NCBI RefSeq assembly: GCF_016811235.1
Contig: NZ_JAFBID010000049.1
Location: 1 to 46,870 of the forward strand
Source of the DNA: Microvirga arabica
GTDB lineage: Bacteria; Pseudomonadota; Alphaproteobacteria; Rhizobiales; Beijerinckiaceae
Direction of reading: 5' to 3'
DNA length: 46,870 nt
Translations under genes and position numbers: made by a program
Shown here: one piece after another, positions 44,355 through 46,870 of the stretch
How positions within the stretch are numbered: the stretch's first letter is position 1
How the letters are laid out: the number at the start of each line of letters is the position of its first letter
The notes under the pieces: model-generated
Seen by the model: the letters and a program-made list of their open reading frames with translations, nothing else
What the model was told of the DNA's origin: nothing
Database searches by the model: none

Positions 44355-46244
44355 TTAGCGGTGCGTATGATGCTCCAGCATCCCGCCCTCATCGCTCAGT
44401 GGAATATCCATCACACACACCACCCCGGCAGGCTCGTAGGTCAGCCGGACGTTGCCGCCCACGTCGGTGGCCAGGCTCCGCTCAATCAGCCGCGTGCCGA
44501 AGCCCCGGCGGGTCGGGGGTGAAACCGGCGGACCATCCCGCTCCTGCCAGCGCAGCTCCAGGTGCGGAGCGTTGTGCGACGTGACCGTCCAGGTGATGAA
44601 GACGCATCCGGACGGGACGGAGAGCGCGCCGTATTTCGCGGCGTTCGTGGCCAGTTCGTGGATCGCCATGGCGATGGCCAGAGCGATCCTCGGGATGAGG
44701 CGAAGGCGCGGCCCTTCGATCTCGATGTGCTTCGTCTTCTGCCGGAGATAGGGCTCGACCACCTCGTTGATGATCTCGCGCAGCTCCGCTCCTTCCCAGT
44801 TCTCCCGGGTGAGAACGTCGTGCGCCCGCGCCAGGGCGAAGAGGCGGTCTTCGAAGGCCTGGACCTTGGGACGGTTCTCCTCGCTCATCTGCTTCAGGCT
44901 CTGCGACGCCATGGACTGAACGATGGTGAGCGTGTTCTTCACCCGGTGGTTCAGCTCGTTGATGAGAAGCTCGCGGTGCTCCTCGATCTGCTTGCGGTCG
45001 GTGATGTCGAGCACCGAGCCCACATGGCCCAGGTAAGTGCCGTCTTCGCCGAAGCGGGGTGCCGCGGCATCGATGGCCCAGCGATAGGTGCCGTCGGCCC
45101 GGCGCAGCCGGTATTCCACGCGGATCGGCTCTTGCTTGGCATAGCCGGTCCGGAACATCTCGCCCGACCAGCTCCTGTCGTCCGGGTGGACGGCATCGAG
45201 CCAGCCAAAGCCGAGGCCGGTTTCGGGCGTTTGGCCGGTGAACTCGTACCAGGAGCGGGACAGGTAGGTGCAGGTGCCGTCCGGCTCCGTCACCCAGACC
45301 ATGACGGGAGCGTGATCGGCAAGATTGCGGAACCGCGCCTCGCTCTCGCGCAGGCTTTCCTCGGCCTGCACGCGCTCGGTGACGTCGTAGCCTTCCGCGA
45401 AGATGCCGGTGGTCCTCCCCTCTCGGTCGGTGATCGGCTGATAGATCACATCGACGAAACGTTCTTCGACCGGGCTCTCCGGTTTTCGCTGCAACCCGAC
45501 TCGCACGCTTCGTCCGACGAACGGCTGACCTGTGGCATAAACGTTGTCGAGCAGCTCAAAGAAGCCCTGACCTTCGATCTCGGGCAAGGCCTCGCGCGCG
45601 GACTTCCCAATGATGTCGCGACGATGCCCCACGAGCTGAAGATAGGCATCGTTCGCCAGCTCGAAGACATGCTCCCGGCCGCGCAGCATCGCCATGAAGC
45701 CTGGAGCCTGCTGGAAGAGCTCGCGGAGCCGATCCTGCTCTTCCCTCAAGGCCGCGCGGGATTTGACCTCATGCGTGGTCTCCGTGCAGGCGCAGAACAT
45801 GCCGGCGATCCCGCCCGTCTCATCGCGGACGGGTGAGTAGGAGAAGGTGTACCAGGTATCTTCCGGGTAGCCGTTGCGCTCCATCACGAGGTGCAGGTCC
45901 TCATGATAGGTCGCCTCTCCGGCCAGCGCTTTGGTCACCAGCGGCTCGATGTCATGCCAGATCTCGGACCAGACCTCGTGGAACGGCAGGCCAAGGGCAT
46001 GCGGGTGCTTGGCACCGAAGATCGGCCGATAGCCGTCGTTGTACAAAAACGCGAGTTGCGGCCCCCAGGCGATGAACATGGGGAACTTCGACGTGAGCAT
46101 CAGGCTCACCACGGCTCGGAGGCTCTGCGGCCAGTGTTCCGGCAGGCCGAGAGGCGAGGAGGACCAGTCATGGGCGCGCATGAGCGCACCCATTTCACCG
46201 CCTCCGGTGAGGAAATCCAGGCTGGGAACGAGCCTATCGTGCAT
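44355..46244 (-). CDS. HWE-family sensor histidine kinase with PAS domains
   Basis: About 629 residues from the ATG at 46244, which has GGGAGG ten bases upstream; a GTG 19 codons earlier is also in frame. There are no membrane segments, so it is cytosolic. Three PAS/PAC-like sensor regions (about residues 20-160, 180-310 and 320-440) precede the kinase: the H-box is ELLINELNHRVKNTLTIVQS, HELATNAAKYGAL is the N box and RGFGTRLIERSL the G box. The Trp-Glu of RENWEGAEL supports the HWE class, which is enriched in Rhizobiales and often light- or stress-linked. No response regulator gene is adjacent. The ligand is unknown. Confidence 0.88.
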   Translation of the reverse strand: MHDRLVPSLDFLTGGGEMGALMRAHDWSSSPLGLPEHWPQSLRAVVSLMLTSKFPMFIAWGPQLAFLYNDGYRPIFGAKHPHALGLPFHEVWSEIWHDIEPLVTKALAGEATYHEDLHLVMERNGYPEDTWYTFSYSPVRDETGGIAGMFCACTETTHEVKSRAALREEQDRLRELFQQAPGFMAMLRGREHVFELANDAYLQLVGHRRDIIGKSAREALPEIEGQGFFELLDNVYATGQPFVGRSVRVGLQRKPESPVEERFVDVIYQPITDREGRTTGIFAEGYDVTERVQAEESLRESEARFRNLADHAPVMVWVTEPDGTCTYLSRSWYEFTGQTPETGLGFGWLDAVHPDDRSWSGEMFRTGYAKQEPIRVEYRLRRADGTYRWAIDAAAPRFGEDGTYLGHVGSVLDITDRKQIEEHRELLINELNHRVKNTLTIVQSMASQSLKQMSEENRPKVQAFEDRLFALARAHDVLTRENWEGAELREIINEVVEPYLRQKTKHIEIEGPRLRLIPRIALAIAMAIHELATNAAKYGALSVPSGCVFITWTVTSHNAPHLELRWQERDGPPVSPPTRRGFGTRLIERSLATDVGGNVRLTYEPAGVVCVMDIPLSDEGGMLEHHTHR

Positions 46245-46870
46245 GAAGCCTGCGCCTCCCGTCGGGAGGCTGGTGCGGGGGGCGCCCGATTTCACCGGCA
46301 CTGCGACAGGTATCAGCTTCCCTCGAGGCTGCCGCGAGAGCTTCAGGCCCGGGCATGCAAGGAGCGTTCAAGGTTTTCCTGGTGACCATGCAGAGCTTCG
46401 GAGTGGCGAGGGATGTCCACCATCTAGGCTCTCGTCCCATGACTTCAATCGTTGTGTAGATCATATCGCAGCAAGCGATGGCCTTCTGTCGCGGAGGAAA
46501 GCGCAAGGGGCGCGCGTTCATCATCGTCATCCCGGACGGCGCAAGCCGATCCGGGATCGCGTGCAGAATGTAGCACTAAGCTCCCTCTCCCCGAGGGATT
46601 GGGCTGGGGTGAGGGGTTACAGGTCTCCCCGGAGAGGACGCTACTCCCTCACCTGTGCCTGAAGGCACAACCTCACCCATCGGGAGTTAAAGAGGAGCCA
46701 TTCTCGTCCGACGATCCCGGATCTGCGCTGCGCTTCGTGGTTGACGCTGGTCGGCAGGGCGCGTGTTCTCACTTTGTTCTTGACTGTTGCGTTAAGCTCG
46801 GCTATATCGTTGTGTAGACCTGCCTCTGTTGAGGGGCGCGCTCGCGAGGCGTCGCAGTGTGGAGGCAGGC
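46245..46870. other. Repeat-rich non-coding window end
   Basis: This 626-base stretch upstream of the HWE kinase holds the kinase leader, the composite repeat at 46525-46723, and an eight-base inverted repeat CCTGCCTC (46819-46826)/GAGGCAGG (46862-46869) at the very edge. Short open frames here run through the repeats and show no protein-family resemblance. No gene could be supported. Confidence 0.6.
46525..46723. repeat. Palindromic repeat split by a second repeat
   Basis: The left part carries CGTCATCCCGGACGGC (46525-46540) and GATCCGGGATC (46548-46558), the same outer and inner arms as in 31103-31243. The matching inner arm GATCCCGGATC reappears at 46713-46723. Between them lies another sequence with CCCTCTCC, GGGGTGAGGGG, CCCTCACC and CCTCACCC elements (about 46583-46700), itself like a dispersed Rhizobiales intergenic repeat. 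The expected right outer arm is not found. The region is non-coding. Confidence 0.7.

Noticed and set aside
46452..46817. Short forward open frame at the window end
   Set aside because: It runs through two dispersed repeats and contains no recognised motif.

Overview
The window is chromosomal DNA from a GC-rich alphaproteobacterium of the order Rhizobiales (Hyphomicrobiales). Many proteins resemble those of Microvirga, Methylobacterium or Bosea relatives, but genus is not resolved from sequence alone. The placement rests on gene order. pckA is divergent from chvI-chvG, followed by hprK, a mannose-type EIIA gene, ptsH, ahcY, a DivL-type kinase, tsaE, murU, addB-addA, trxA, folC, accD, trpA, trpB, trpF, lapA, ihfB, sppA and rpsA. 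This order is typical of Rhizobiales core chromosomes. No rRNA, tRNA, CRISPR array, phage or insertion-sequence transposase was recognised.

Bases 1-10,520 are a patchwork of accessory or housekeeping genes. They encode a CPBP-family membrane protein, a GNAT acetyltransferase, a glutathione transferase, a class III nucleotide cyclase, a small coiled-coil protein, a class II glutamine amidotransferase and a NhaD/CitT-like sodium:proton antiporter. A reverse-strand run follows: an L-2-hydroxyglutarate-oxidase-like enzyme, a solitary UgpC/MsmK-type ABC ATPase and a D-2-hydroxyacid (D-2-hydroxyglutarate or lactate) dehydrogenase-like flavoenzyme. Palindromic intergenic repeats lie between several of these genes.

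Bases 10,525-18,800 are the acid/envelope-stress and carbon-control block. pckA (reverse) faces away from chvI-chvG-hprK-EIIA-ptsH (forward). A lipoprotein gene of unusual base composition sits on the opposite strand between ptsH and ahcY. ahcY has a near-perfect palindrome upstream that matches the SahR-type operator known for S-adenosylhomocysteine control.

Bases 18,800-31,100 hold a forward-strand series. First is a DivL-like histidine-kinase homologue whose H-box carries Tyr instead of His, preceded by a perfect TTAA-N7-TTAA CtrA box. Next are a TsaE-AmgK fusion protein and MurU, which together make the UDP-MurNAc salvage pathway, then the AddAB recombination helicase-nuclease and thioredoxin.

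Bases 31,250-41,900 run almost entirely on the reverse strand: rpsA, sppA, ihfB, lapA, an ornithine-cyclodeaminase-like gene, trpF, trpB, trpA, accD and folC. A forward-oriented predicted ATPase gene interrupts trpA and trpB. The window closes with a DsbA-fold isomerase, argG, an HWE-family sensor kinase and a repeat-rich non-coding end.

Most of the window is ordinary core genome. The points most worth a second look are the tyrosine DivL with its CtrA box, the TsaE-AmgK-MurU coupling, the apparently headless start of the 2-hydroxyglutarate oxidase, the loss of zinc-ligand cysteines in AccD, and the nested palindromic repeat family. No clearly undescribed multi-gene system was identified.
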